A stretch of 37,540 nucleotides of DNA from assembly GCA_023231475.1 (NCBI GenBank), contig JALJEE010003266.1:1-37540 (forward strand), written 5' to 3'. This DNA comes from Seison nebaliae (Eukaryota; Rotifera; Pararotatoria; Seisonacea; Seisonidae). A program made the position numbers and the translations under genes. The notes below the pieces were generated by a model. The model searched no databases, was not told where the DNA came from, and was given only the letters and a program-made list of their open reading frames with translations. Below, piece after piece: positions 1-10,189 of the stretch. Position 1 is the first letter of the stretch. Every line of letters starts with the position of its first letter.

Positions 1-1926
1 GTGGCCAAGTTAATTAAGAATTTTAAAATTTTCGTTAAAATTTTTTATATATGTTTCAATTTTTAGTAATACAGAATATTTATGTGAAATCAGTGTATCT
101 GATCATTATGGACGGAATACGAACTCGCATATAACAACGGCATTTATCTTAATTCATACGGGTAAAGTGTTGAATGGTATGGTTCCCAAACCAGTGGTGA
201 AGAAGGAAAAATGTAAAAATAAATGGAAAACGGCAATGATTCCAATCCCTTTATTTCTTGGAATGGGTTTCGGATGTTTAGGTGGATTATGTTGTTTTAA
301 GAAACGATGTTGTAAGAAGAAGAAAGATAAAAAGAAAAGTTAAATATTTTATTAAATTTTTTTCTAATAATAAATATTCTATAAATGATTGTAGAAGAGA
401 AAAAAATGATTATAGTAGGAAAGGATGCTGATGGAAATATTGTTGATGAAGATGGTAATCCTCTGGAAGTCAATTCGAAAATGAGGAAAATGTTAAAGAA
501 TCAAGAACGTCTTCAGAAGAAGATTGAAGATAATCCGAAATTGAAACGTGCGACAATTTATGCCATCGAATCCGAAGAACAAGATGGCGAAGTGTTTAGT
601 AGTAGTTGTCATATGTTTGTAAATGGACAAGAGAAACAAGAAGCGTTAAGTAATAAGAGTAATTTATCGCCGTTATATGAGGAATCGAGTGGAATAACTA
701 ATTTCTCTACATTGCCATCTGCAAAAGATGTTGGAATGAATAAAATGATGAATTATAATATGGATCCGAATCAATCAGATCCATCCATGAAATTACAATC
801 GAATATGAATATGTCACATCATGCTATGATGCCAAATGATGGAATTGCTGATATGAGAAACATTGGAGAAAAGAGTCTTAATATGACAGCTGTACTTCCA
901 TCACAACCTCATGTTAAATTACGACCAGTAGAAGGTATGGGTGACAGACGTAGAGTAGCTGGTGGTGGTGGTGCTGGTGGTCCACCTGCAGCCGGAACAG
1001 CAACATTACCCACACGTCAACATCAACATATTCATCCACATCATCAACATTCAAAACAACAACAACATAGTCCTCCACCTTCGCCCAGAAATTCAGCTTC
1101 TTATCTAACACCGATCGAAAATCAAACTTTACCAAACCGAAGAAAAAGTGGAAGAAATTCGAGATTAGGTCGTTTCATTGGAAGAGACAGAAATAAGAAA
1201 TCGACTTTCTTACAAACACCGTCACCTGCTAAAGATAATTTAGCGCCGCCTCCTTTTCATAATATTTATGATAGTGTGGCCGGTGATGAAGGAGGAAGTG
1301 ATATACGAACAAGAAGTAATAACAAAGATAGAAGTACATCATCTAATCGTTTGTCACATATACCGGAATTCCAACTTCCTAATGTAGCGAATAATCAAAA
1401 TCAAAGTCAAAATAGTTCATTCGACTCTCAGCCATCGGTCAATGACCATATGATGTTTAGGAATAGTGCAAAATTGACAATTGGTGATGTTAATCCATCA
1501 GGAGCATATCCTCATACGAATACTCACCAATCAAGAGAAACATCAACTAATCGACCAAAAATGCCACCACCTCCCATACCACCTCCAAGACCTGATAATT
1601 CCAAATCAAAATTTCAAGCACTTCTCCAACAAACCGAATCGTCGTTAGCTGATAATCCACAACCATCTTATTTACCCAGCTACCTCAGACAACAACAACA
1701 ACAACATCATAACGCTCAACCACAATGTATGGTGAATCAATCTCAAAATCAGCCACCACTTCCTTTAAATCGATCGCATATAATGAAAACAGATAAAAAT
1801 ACGGAAAATAGTCGTGTGGATGATCGAGCACCTCTTTGTGATAATTCTCAAAATATGCCGTTATACACTCCAATTGGTAATAGTCAGTATTCTGATCAAA
1901 TTCCACCCGAAGGAATGTTGATATAA
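1..1926 (+). CDS. 3' part of a single-pass membrane protein with a long cytoplasmic tail
   Basis: The 5' end lies outside the window. Inferred exons are 1-8, 67-338 and 395-1926, with introns of 58 and 56 bases, and the frame is open across all joins (603 residues visible). The first segment contains a Y-L-C motif followed by a short strand-like stretch, which resembles the end of an Ig-like domain. A hydrophobic transmembrane segment follows (around bases 232-300, TAMIPIPLFLGMGFG), then a Cys/Lys-rich stop-transfer stretch (CCFKKRCCKKKK). The roughly 515-residue tail is low in complexity: Met/Asn-rich, His/Gln-rich, and with a proline-rich stretch PPPPIPPPRP that suits SH3, WW or EVH1 binding. 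It ends in GMLI, a possible class II PDZ ligand. I infer a cell-surface adhesion or signalling receptor but do not recognise the family. If intron 339-394 is retained, translation stops at 341-343 and the tail is lost. Confidence 0.6.
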
Positions 1927-2640
1927 TTCCACATTTATTTTTTGCTTTCCTTAAAAATGTTCATCGGAAATATTTATTTCTTCCAATTAACATCCAATCC
2001 TTCTTGTACAGTGGACTAGGACTGTTCATTGAACCAGCTGATACAAAAGAATCACTAATAATCATTTCATATTCTTCCTCTCATTTCCTACATCTATTTT
2101 TTAAACATGTAAATATTTCTTTGAACTTTCCTCAAAAAATATCAAAAAACTATAAAAAATGTTATTCAACTCATAATTATTTATTCATTATTTTTTTTTA
2201 AAGCAAACAGTATTTTTTTAATCAAAGACAAATACTTCCATAACATTTCATTTGAGGAGAATTTTATAAACAATTCACCTGTGCGAACAATCTCATTGAA
2301 ATCTCTTTCAAATAACACACGAAGAGAATCTTAAACAATTTTTTATTTTTCTTCCTCTATTCCTTTTAATGTTAATAAAAAAAAAAGAAAACAGTTAATT
2401 GTGAATGGAATAAAAGGAATGATGGAGATTGCATTTTGTAAAATAATTTGTGAATGAAAAAATTCGATGAAATAAAATTAATAAAATGAATGTTTGAAGG
2501 AAACGTGAATATTAAGAATAAAAATGAAAAACTAAATAAAATTTAGAAAAATAATTTGGTTTCTCTCTTTCCCTGTAATATATATCAGTTTAATTCGTAG
2601 TAGATTAGTCTAAATTTCCAAATTTCTTTTATCAATTCCA
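1927..2640. other. Intergenic stretch between convergent genes (3' UTRs)
   Basis: This AT-rich stretch lies between the stop codon of the membrane-protein gene and the stop codon of the FERM gene, which face each other. AATAAA poly(A) signals in the plus direction are seen at about 2409 and 2471. No conserved reading frame or RNA gene was seen. Confidence 0.6.
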
Positions 2641-4746
2641 TTAATAAACTTGGTTGAGTTGTTGCAATTCGATATGTTTCGATGGTAAATGTAATTTCTG
2701 CGATTTACTCACACGATATGATTGAATTCTGGAATTGGATGTCGATGAAGATAATGATATGTCATTATTCGCTGCGTTCTTATTAGAGAATTGAATACTA
2801 TTATTTGATGAATTAGATGGACAACGACGTACGTGGACTTTATAAATTCCTTCTTCACTTAAATCGTTCGATGATAATCCATTACTTCGTCTTTTCTGTT
2901 TCTGAGAAGAATTTCTTCGATTTCCATGAGAAAATTCTAAGCGTAAAATTGGTCCTTCTGTTTCAATTTCTGTCAATGGAATGTCTCCCTTCTTCATCTT
3001 CTCTCTCATATTCTCAACATCTATCGGTTCGAATTCATCGTTCATTAATCCTCTCTCTAATCGATTGACAATTTCGGGAGGGACGAGTACTTTCGATGCG
3101 GAACGAGAACCTCGACTATCTAACGAGGAGATGGAAGCACGTCGATTTGAAATATTGGGTGATTTGCTTCTACGTTTTCTGGCTCGTCTACGACGTTGTT
3201 GAGAATCATCTAAAGATCTTTTTTTTCGACGATTAGATGTGACTGACGTACAATCAGTAGCTGAAGTATTATGATATTGATGATAATTAATTTCTGATCC
3301 CGACAAATTATTATTATCATCATCAATTACAAATTGTTTTATGGATGGTGCTCGACTATCACGACTGGCACCTAAACCTTTTGAATTAGCGAAATGTTTA
3401 CAAACATTCTCCTGTCTCTCAATCGACATATTTATATTATTCATCGATTGTCTTTGTTGTTGATCTGATGTTGTTTTGTCTTCAGAGAATCGTCTTTTTA
3501 CTGGTCGCCATATTGGTGCTTGTGCGGCACATTTACCAGCAGATTTCATAAAATAATCTTTATGAGCTATGCAACATCTCCATAATTCGAGAGCATGACG
3601 GAAATTATGACAAGTGAACGATCGAGTTAATAATTGATTTTGTTGATCATAATGAAATATCAATTGAAGTTTCTTTAACAGAGGAGGAGTTAAAATGAAA
3701 TTATCTTTTAATTCATTTTCTGATACGTCGTTCAATGTCGTCAACAAAATATTTTTGATATCATTCTTCGTTACTTTCATTTGTAGAAATATTCGTCGAT
3801 CTTTTTGTTTTATTGATACGACACTGGACCACATATAAACAATACGATTATTCTCATTATTCTCACCATTGTTCAATGTTGGTCCTCCTAAATTGTCATT
3901 CGTATATAACAAAAGAGCACGATGTGTCAATCCCAAATAAGTCATTTTTCCATTCTCTATCGACAATCGATAACCGTCGACTCCATAAAAACGAAAGTCT
4001 TTACAAATATCTACAAACATTTTCTCCGCTTCAAATGATGATCTAATTTCCATTTTCTTGTATCGAAGAAATGCTCCCTTAATTATTGTGGAATTAGATT
4101 TTGGAAGAAATTGAAAATTCATCGCTTTCTCGAATAATTCATCACTTGAATCGGATGAATAATTTCCCAATTCCGCTTGAAAAGAGAGAGATAATAATTT
4201 TTCCGAATCCACTTTATCTGGTTGAGGTAAACGTCCGGTAACCAGATCTCTTCGTAATTGTAAATAGAGAAAATAATAAAATAATTCATTTTCAATCAAC
4301 GAAGGTTCCGATGGATAGAATCGGAAACACATTATAAAGATTAATTGAGAATTATTCGATTGTTGATTGTTCTCATTATTATTATCATTGTTGCAACAAT
4401 TTCGATAGGAATCATTCTCATTCAAAAAGAGATTTTTAGAGAAATTTGCGTTTTGTGTAAATAATGATTTAGTATTGTTGTCCAAATTGAGAATTTTTGC
4501 TTGCGAATAAATACTCCTCTTACTATTTAACCAATACTTCTCACCATTTCCAGTGTAATATCTCAATGCAAAATAATCCATATTACACTGATAATTATTT
4601 AGGGAGAAGTGTTGATACATTGCATCGTAGAGTACTGATGCCTTCTCACCAAAACGAACATTAACTTCGATTTCTTCATTATTCAACAAAATCAGTTTAC
4701 ATCGAATCTTCTGCTTTTTTCGATTATAAAAATTAACGCAAAACAT
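2641..4746 (-). CDS. FERM domain-containing protein (intronless)
   Basis: One uninterrupted frame of 701 residues runs from an ATG at 4746-4744. It begins almost directly with a FERM F1 lobe (about residues 14-86, KIRCKLILLNNEEIEV). A low-complexity Asn-rich insert follows (about 100-135). The F2 lobe is at about 136-245 (FRFYPSEPSLIENE, then LQLRRDLVTGRLPQP and the AELGNY signature). The F3/FERM_C lobe is at about 251-405, ending in a helix like those of FERM proteins (HALELWRCCIAHKDYF). The C-terminal tail of about 290 residues is disordered, with a strongly basic patch (QQRRRRARKRRSKS) that could be a nuclear localisation or lipid-binding signal. FERM proteins link membranes to the cytoskeleton, and the architecture is closest to the FRMD or band 4.1 group. 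The exact subfamily is unresolved. Lack of introns over 2.1 kb is unusual here. Confidence 0.85.
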   Translation of the reverse strand: MFCVNFYNRKKQKIRCKLILLNNEEIEVNVRFGEKASVLYDAMYQHFSLNNYQCNMDYFALRYYTGNGEKYWLNSKRSIYSQAKILNLDNNTKSLFTQNANFSKNLFLNENDSYRNCCNNDNNNENNQQSNNSQLIFIMCFRFYPSEPSLIENELFYYFLYLQLRRDLVTGRLPQPDKVDSEKLLSLSFQAELGNYSSDSSDELFEKAMNFQFLPKSNSTIIKGAFLRYKKMEIRSSFEAEKMFVDICKDFRFYGVDGYRLSIENGKMTYLGLTHRALLLYTNDNLGGPTLNNGENNENNRIVYMWSSVVSIKQKDRRIFLQMKVTKNDIKNILLTTLNDVSENELKDNFILTPPLLKKLQLIFHYDQQNQLLTRSFTCHNFRHALELWRCCIAHKDYFMKSAGKCAAQAPIWRPVKRRFSEDKTTSDQQQRQSMNNINMSIERQENVCKHFANSKGLGASRDSRAPSIKQFVIDDDNNNLSGSEINYHQYHNTSATDCTSVTSNRRKKRSLDDSQQRRRRARKRRSKSPNISNRRASISSLDSRGSRSASKVLVPPEIVNRLERGLMNDEFEPIDVENMREKMKKGDIPLTEIETEGPILRLEFSHGNRRNSSQKQKRRSNGLSSNDLSEEGIYKVHVRRCPSNSSNNSIQFSNKNAANNDISLSSSTSNSRIQSYRVSKSQKLHLPSKHIELQQLNQVY

Positions 4747-5084
4747 TTCCGATATTTTTTAAATTCGATATAAATTTACGATGTCCAATTTACAAATAAC
4801 AATTAATTTTCACGAAAATGAACTAAACTAATAATTCGTTTTTGATTCTTCTTCAAACAACTGAATTATCTCTATTCCGAAAGATGTGAATAAAGAAAAT
4901 AAAGAGAAAAACATCAAAGTTCAAATTGCCGCCAACAATAACCAAGATCACTGTTGTTGTTTTTTATTTGAAATTGACATATATTTAGAGTAAATTTGAA
5001 TTTCTTTCAATTTTTAAAATATTGTTCTTATAGTAACGTAACTATGACGATAACTGATAATTCTTTCACGTATCTCCCGCCATA
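4747..5084. promoter_or_regulatory. Shared divergent promoter region, FERM gene and CIBAR gene
   Basis: Only 338 bases separate the two start codons, which point away from each other, so both 5' UTRs and promoters must lie here unless there are distant non-coding 5' exons. No clear TATA box was seen, which would fit a bidirectional housekeeping promoter. This is inference from spacing alone. Confidence 0.45.
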
Positions 5085-6265
5085 ATGACTAAAGCGAACA
5101 TCTTTATTCATCGACGTCTCCAATTATGTGAAGATTATTTTTCTACTTTGTGCGAGCGAATGATGAAATGTGCTCAGCAGGAAGCCAAACTTCGAGACAA
5201 TAATGACAAATTGGTAGAAACGTTATTCACAAGTGCTGACAAAGAGAAAATAACGACTAGTCTTCGTGAAACCATTAAAAATGTCGCTGCCAATATGAGT
5301 TCGATTGAAGACTATCGAGATGCATATGTTTCTTTTTATCATTTTCAATAATAATACGTTTCTTTCCGATATAGATTCGTAGAATTGAAAAGAATTTGTT
5401 AAGTAATATGGCTGCATATGAACATCACTTGAGAAATGCTCGATCTGACGTAGTCCGATCACTAAAAGCAAGACAAAAAGAAGTGGCAAAATATCAAAAA
5501 TTCAAAACAGTGATGGATCGTGCCGATTCCAGATCTACTAGAAGAGCAAAAGCCGATGCTGACCGTGCAGCTCAAGAGGCAGGTAGAGCAGAAAATTTTT
5601 TAATGGAACAAATGTTGAAATTGGAAGAGAAGAAATTGGAGGATTCGAAATTCTTTATCGAAACTTATTTGAAAACTCAGATGCATTTCCATGCCAGATC
5701 TCTTCAAATGTTGTCGGAATCGATAAAAAAGATTAGTTCGTTGAATATTGCTGATGATTTATCTGTTAATTTTTTCATTTTACAAAAACTTTAATTTATG
5801 TTTTTAATTTTTTTTTAGAATTTCGAGAAGACTTTTGGAATAAATATGCAACAAAGTGGCTCCACTATATCTCAATTGGCATTAAATGAGTCAGATGAAG
5901 AATATGATTCACGAAAGGGAAAGAGAAGTAAGTATATGGATCGTGCAATGAGTGAACCGAATTTAAATAAAAAATCGGAGAAACATCATGTCAAATTCCG
6001 TAAGGCTAAATCGAAAGACAATATTCGTCGACGTTCACATCGACATAACGATTCCACTTCTTCTGATGAAACATCAAGTGATAGTGACGATGAGAATCAA
6101 ACGGAAAGCGAAGATGAAGATACAAGAGGACAAAGTCATCGTTCCAGAAGTTATCGGGAGAAAGTTTCTTCAACTAAACGGAAAGACAGTAGCTCTGATG
6201 GAAAATCAACAGAGGAATCGTCGTCCGATGAATCTACTAACAGATACTATTCGAAAAGGCGTTAA
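5085..6265 (+). CDS. CIBAR1: CIBAR1/FAM92-type BAR-domain protein
   Basis: Three exons, 5085-5327, 5375-5764 and 5819-6265, joined by introns of 47 and 54 bases, both phase 0, give 359 residues. Residues 1-210 match the FAM92 BAR domain as I recall it: an early LCE motif, KLRDNNDKLVETL, the SSIEDYRDA segment, AAYEHHLRNARSDV, then ADADRAAQEAGRAENFLMEQ and the MHFHARSLQMLSESI helix near the end. In animals this family binds curved membranes and works with Chibby at the ciliary base; family members also act in mitochondrial membranes. The remaining 140 residues form a hydrophilic tail rich in Ser, Asp, Glu, Lys and Arg (SSDETSSDSDDENQTESEDE) with no family counterpart that I know. The start ATG is the first in frame before the BAR domain. 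Confidence 0.85.
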
Positions 6266-9200
6266 AATATTGAAATTGATTTTTTATAACACTCTTTCTT
6301 GACAAATTATTCATTATAAGAATAAATTTCAATTATACTTCCAATTTATATTCGAAAACATATCGACTTACTCTATGAGGTGTTCAATTTTAATAAGTTT
6401 AAGTTAGTTTATAGGAAGTAAGTGGGCGAAAATGAAACATTTCGGATCGAATACGAGCGGTATTAATTATTTTTAGCAGATTCGATTATTAGACATTCCT
6501 TTTTGCAATACGAAACTTTGACTTCTAATGTTTTATTTCCTTTTAAGACTTGAATTGTTTTCCGTCTAAGAATTTTATTTTTATTTCCCCACGTAATAAA
6601 ATGCAAAGAATTTTTGATTTAATGGTGGTATGAAACTATTAAGGGATAAATCTAACAATCTGTTCATGGATTTCTCTTAATTTTTCCGATTTTTATTCTC
6701 TGAAAACTAGAAATGGCTAGGAAGAATGTCAGACAGTTATGAAAATCGGACATTATTTTAATAATATGGATATTATTATAAATTGGGAAGTAATTATAAT
6801 ATTTTATTGAGATGGAATTCTTATTATTTTTCTGTTATAAATTTTCAGGCAAATGTTTTTTTGACAATAAATTTCCGTCCCTAATAATAAATATCTCCTG
6901 ATAACAATCCCTAACATAATATCTGATTATGTTCTTAGTCAATGATTTGATCAGAAAAATTAATACTTATCCGCTTCAAGTAATATGTTCAATTTGTTGG
7001 AATAATACTAATTATATAAGATGTTATTCATTGGACCTGAAGATCATAGACATTTCTTACCATCCCATTTAATGCTCTAATTCGATTTGTGTGGGGGGAC
7101 AAACTTCTCTGTTATTATTAGCGACATTTCATGAGAATGTTCTGATTGTTTTTACTATCTTTCCGCTTAACGATACTCCTACTACAACTTAAGTTATTAA
7201 TGAAATGCCTCAAATATCTGAGTAATTCAAAGAAATAAAGTAAATAATATTTTAAATGATTCTGATCACTCGATCTGTCGAATAAAAACATAGTACAAAT
7301 TATTTCTTTCGAACATACATTTGTCAAGTCATTAGTTTAAGATACGTTTCAGATGAATATATTACGCTTTTTATTTTGCTATAGTTAAATATAAAATTGA
7401 AATAAGAATTGTTATCAAATTACTTAAGTTTTATTATAATTAATCCTAAGAAAATAGACAATGTTAATAAACGATTGACAATTAGACGTTGTATTTTTTA
7501 GAATGAAAAACCATTTTACAAGATTATTGTTCGTAATCTTACATACAAGATAATCTTACATAATTCATATAGGACACTCTGTTGAAGAATATTAATGGGA
7601 AGTAAATTTTGAGATTAAGCTAATTGTCTACGACACCCCGAAGACAAAGGAAATATTTAGAATAATTAGAAACCACTAGAATTTCGTGCAATCTAAAAGA
7701 TAAATATAACTTCTACGTCATCATGTTAAGTTTGACGTTGTTGGTCGTTGGAAGTTTGATACTCATAAATAACCAGATAGTTCTCATTAATCATTATGCA
7801 AGATCACGTCAATGTTTATTACGAAGTTTTAAATGATATTCTCCCAATCTTATGTTCTCTATTCCACAACACGGAAGGAATAGAAGAAGGTGTTTTATCC
7901 ATGATAATCCATTGAATTGAGGAAGTAAATAATTGTGGGATTATTGAAAAAAAGGAAATATTTATAAAAATCAGTTCGATTATTCTTTTATGAGTACAAT
8001 ACAGTATTACGAATAATAGTTGTTCTTTTATTGTGTAGAGGGAGCATATTAGATATCTTTCCAAATGAGAATAAAGGTATTGTTGCAGTTGACATTATGT
8101 CGTATCCAAATATTTCAATTAGTTATCCATTTGTCATCAATCAATTTGTTTTATTGAAGCTAGAACAGAACGACAGAACTTAATAATATTTTTTAGAAAA
8201 TAATATTAAAAGGAGCCGTTTTACCCGACACTCGTTTTATTGGAGAAAGAAATAGTATTTCTTTAAACAATATTTCTTATACGAATTTAATTAAATCCTA
8301 AATATCCTTATTAGATGGAGAAATTGTGATAACTATAATTTTAAATTGTCATTTCCCATTGATGACATGAATTGGTGATGAAACTTTTCAATGGGAAAAA
8401 TTTAATGATATCTTATATATTCCACTGATATTCTTACGCATTTATTAAATTATTCCAAATAATTCTTCCCTCCCTCATTCCAGCTAATGGCAACTGATTG
8501 TTAGTGAAGAAGTGAGAAAGAAAGGAACCTACGCAAAGGAGATAATACTTCCGTCTCATGTCAACAATTGACCGATTGAAAGAATGGGTTAATCAATTCA
8601 CAAATGGTTCTTCGAATTAGAGAAATAAATTTCACTATGTATCTATCTCACAATATGCACTAATATCAATTTCTTTTCAAACATATCTCCACGTATTCCA
8701 CAACCTCCAGTTGTCCAATTTATAAATGAATTTCCCTTATATATGAATGGAATGGGTGTTTTTATTTTTCCCTTTTGAATAGGATATTCTCATTCAGCTT
8801 ATTTACTTCATATCCAATGGTTATTCAATTATTATATTGTTTCAATGAGATATGTAAATTTTACAGATTAGGACGAAGTAAATAAAGATCCCAATTTTAT
8901 GAATATTTATTACTAGTTCTAATTGGAACAATTTATCCTTTTTACATTAACCAATTAAATTATTTATGATCATCAAATAACATCTAATATTCGGGTAATT
9001 GAGTATTTTTACGACGGGACTAATTTAAATTTTTTATAATATTTTTCACTTTGAAGAATCGTAGTACGCCCACCCAGAACACTAGAACGGCATTTGTCAT
9101 TTTTCGTATATTTATTAAAGGAACAAAAATTTATTTTTAATCTTCACATTACTCCTGTTTATCTCCATATTTTTTTGACATGAATGATCATATAAAAGGA

Positions 9201-9297
9201 AAATCGATTTTATTTCTTCTTAAAGTGAAATTCTTTCAATAAATTTTGACACTTCTCTCCCCGACAATAAAAAGATCTTTCTTGTTTTTTTCTTATT
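6266..9297. other. Gene-poor stretch upstream of the neuropeptide-like gene
   Basis: About 3 kb of AT-rich sequence in which I see no conserved reading frame, tRNA, or mobile-element protein. The reading frames present are short, often lack a good ATG and are low in complexity. The start of this stretch is the 3' UTR of the CIBAR gene. The last part is likely the promoter of the gene at 9298. A small imperfect inverted repeat lies near 8179-8210. Confidence 0.5.
9191..9198 (+). promoter_or_regulatory. Candidate TATA box of the neuropeptide-like gene
   Basis: The motif TATAAAAG is a near-perfect TATA box. It lies 107 bases before the ATG at 9298, which would place the transcription start around 9220-9230 and leave a 5' UTR of roughly 70-80 bases. 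TATA boxes are typical of tissue-restricted genes, in keeping with a secreted peptide. Confidence 0.5.
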
Positions 9298-9810
9298 ATG
9301 ATACCGTCACATTATATATCGATTGTTCTCTGCTTAACGACCGTGATAGTTGGGCTCTCGGCAAAATCATCATTTCGTCAACCCGATTTACAATCATCAA
9401 TTGATTCAAACAATTTCAAGAGATCGTTATCTGACTTATTGGGCGATGACAGTGAAACGGAGAATTCGGAGAATTCGAAGAATCTCGAAATGTACATGAG
9501 AAAATTGATGTTACTTAAAAAAGAACAAAATAAACGTTTAGAAAAGATCTCAACAATTCTTTCAGAACTCGTAAATAATTATGAAGTTTGCTTATTAATT
9601 CAAAATATTTTTCATATTCTCTTTTTTCGTAGAAGGTAATTTCAAATGATGTTCACGATATTAAAGGTTTAATTACGAGAGATTATTTCCGCTTCAGTTC
9701 ATTTATCGACATATTTATTAGCTGTTTCAGGTACAACGAATAAGAGAAAACGTTTCCAAAACTGTTCACCGTTGATGAGTATTCTTAATCCGAATGCGAT
9801 TTGTTATTAA
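9298..9810 (+). CDS. Probable secreted neuropeptide precursor with a C-terminal two-cysteine peptide
   Basis: Best model has three exons: 9298-9585, 9633-9666 and 9731-9810 (introns 47 and 64 bases, phases 0 and 1), 133 residues. Residues 1-22 form a signal peptide (HYISIVLCLTTVIVGLSA). A propeptide follows with dibasic sites at K41-R42 and K79-R80 and a charged, helix-forming middle part (MYMRKLMLLKKEQNKRLEKI). Near the C-terminus a tetrabasic KRKR (112-115) precedes FQNCSPLMSILNPNAICY and the stop. The product would be a peptide with one possible disulfide, Cys119-Cys132, ending free with an aromatic residue. This layout (signal, spacer, basic cut site, Cys peptide at the end) and the NP..CY ending recall allatostatin C precursors, whose peptides end NPxxCF, but the ring here holds 12 residues, not 6. 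The second and third exons rest on splice-site logic only. A shorter two-exon protein is the alternative. Confidence 0.55.
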
Positions 9811-10189
9811 CAAAGAAATTTCTTAACGAAGAATAAAGAATTTTTAACACCCAAAAAATTTTTAAACGATTATTCTTAAAATGATCTTAAGATGATTAAT
9901 TCTTATTTCTAATTGCATTTCTGCCGTTCCCCCAATCTATTATATCCTCTTTCTCTTTCTCTTTCCTTTCGGGAGTCTCCTACCGTCGATGAGCAACCAA
10001 CAACCGAAACTGAACACCTGAAGAATGAAGAAATTGTCGTGCCAATTGTTCTTAAAAAAATCCACCAGTTTATTTATTGACAATCGAATAATTTAAAACT
10101 TTCTTTCAAACTTATTCATCAATAAACAACAAGCGTAAATTAAACTTTAAATTTTGAAATTTTTAATTTATTAAAATTTCCTTCATAAA
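9811..10189. other. Intergenic: 3' UTR of the peptide gene and AK3 upstream region
   Basis: An AATAAA signal follows within about 25 bases of the peptide gene's stop codon. A pyrimidine tract (CTCTTTCTCTTTCTCTTTCC, about 9949-9968) lies some 220 bases before the AK3 start and may be part of its promoter. No gene is seen. Confidence 0.5.

Noticed and set aside
914-1135. Antisense frame rich in Val/Asp/His within the membrane-protein tail
   Set aside because: It is the shadow of the His/Gln-rich coding repeats on the other strand and has no domain.
7118-8064. Short minus-strand frames in the gap before the peptide gene
   Set aside because: Composition is Phe/Leu/Ile/Tyr-rich as expected of AT-rich chance frames, and the frame near 8064 would start at TTG.
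8179-8210. Inverted repeat TAATAATATTTT...AAAATAATATTA as a possible RNA hairpin
   Set aside because: Imperfect, made only of A and T, and expected by chance in this composition.
9298-9639. Reading the peptide gene as a single 113-residue exon ending in RRR
   Set aside because: The last 17 residues come from a T-rich stretch with a donor at 9586 and a good acceptor at 9632, so this looks like read-through into an intron.
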